The position numbers and the translations under genes are program-made. Positions 6,434 to 6,456 of a stretch of 6,456 nt of DNA are shown here, in pieces (position 1 is the stretch's first letter; every line of letters starts with the position of its first letter). Under the pieces are notes generated by a model that was not told the origin of the DNA, did no database searches, and saw only the letters and a list, made by a program, of their open reading frames with translations. Origin of the DNA: Acidobacteriota bacterium (GTDB taxonomy: Bacteria > Acidobacteriota > UBA890 > WLXD01). The stretch lies in contig JACZXM010000186.1 of the NCBI GenBank assembly GCA_022571615.1, positions 1 through 6,456 of the forward strand, in the 5' to 3' direction.

Positions 6434-6456
6434 GATCCGCGTCGCCTCAGCGGCCA

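Larger units (their letters stand above)
4430..6456 (-). mobile_element. Left end of a putative integrated element (recombinase module), continuing past the window
   Basis: Three closely packed minus-strand genes, including an intact tyrosine recombinase and an ImmA/IrrE-like metallopeptidase, oppose the rightward chromosomal genes. The metallopeptidase gene has a visible drop in G+C. Integrases usually lie near an element end, so the left border is probably in 4298-4430. No attachment repeat can be confirmed because the other end is outside the window. Whether it is a prophage, an integrative conjugative element or a smaller island cannot be decided. Confidence 0.6.

Overview
The window is a high-G+C bacterial fragment with two parts. 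Positions 1 to about 4300 look like resident chromosome. From about 4430 to the right edge, a leftward (minus-strand) gene block with a tyrosine recombinase looks like one end of an integrated mobile element. The large secreted M14 peptidase with a glutamine-amidotransferase-like C-terminus and the bacterial histone-deacetylase-family protein are of a kind I associate with Gemmatimonadota, Acidobacteriota and related environmental lineages. This is an impression from protein style, not a phylogenetic result.

Layout. Positions 1-708 (minus) hold the first 236 codons of a zinc-dependent histone-deacetylase-family amidohydrolase that runs off the left edge. Its start lies 7 nt downstream of a TATAAT box, so it may be leaderless. 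Positions 836-911 and 979-1049 (plus) hold tRNA-Gly(GCC) and tRNA-Cys(GCA). A run of nine G lies in the spacer of the best candidate tRNA promoter. Positions 1104-3773 (plus) encode an exported 889-residue M14 zinc carboxypeptidase-like protein. Its stop codon overlaps the GTG start of a second exported protein of 175 residues and unknown function (3770-4297), so the two are probably translationally coupled. Positions 4298-4429 are a convergent intergenic gap without a clear terminator or attachment site.

The minus-strand block reads, in transcription order, an unrecognised small protein (6433 to 6029, possibly continuing past the edge), a complete tyrosine recombinase (6032 to 4896) and a small HEVAH metallopeptidase resembling the ImmA/IrrE group (4888 to 4430). 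The first two overlap by 4 bp and the last two are 7 bp apart, so the block looks like one operon. The stretch around 4500-4900 is visibly poorer in G+C than the chromosomal genes, consistent with acquisition.

Functionally, the left part combines tRNA supply with an exported peptide-processing pair. The right part suggests an integration module whose metallopeptidase may act on a repressor or other regulator not present in the window. I see no CRISPR array, rRNA gene or insertion sequence.
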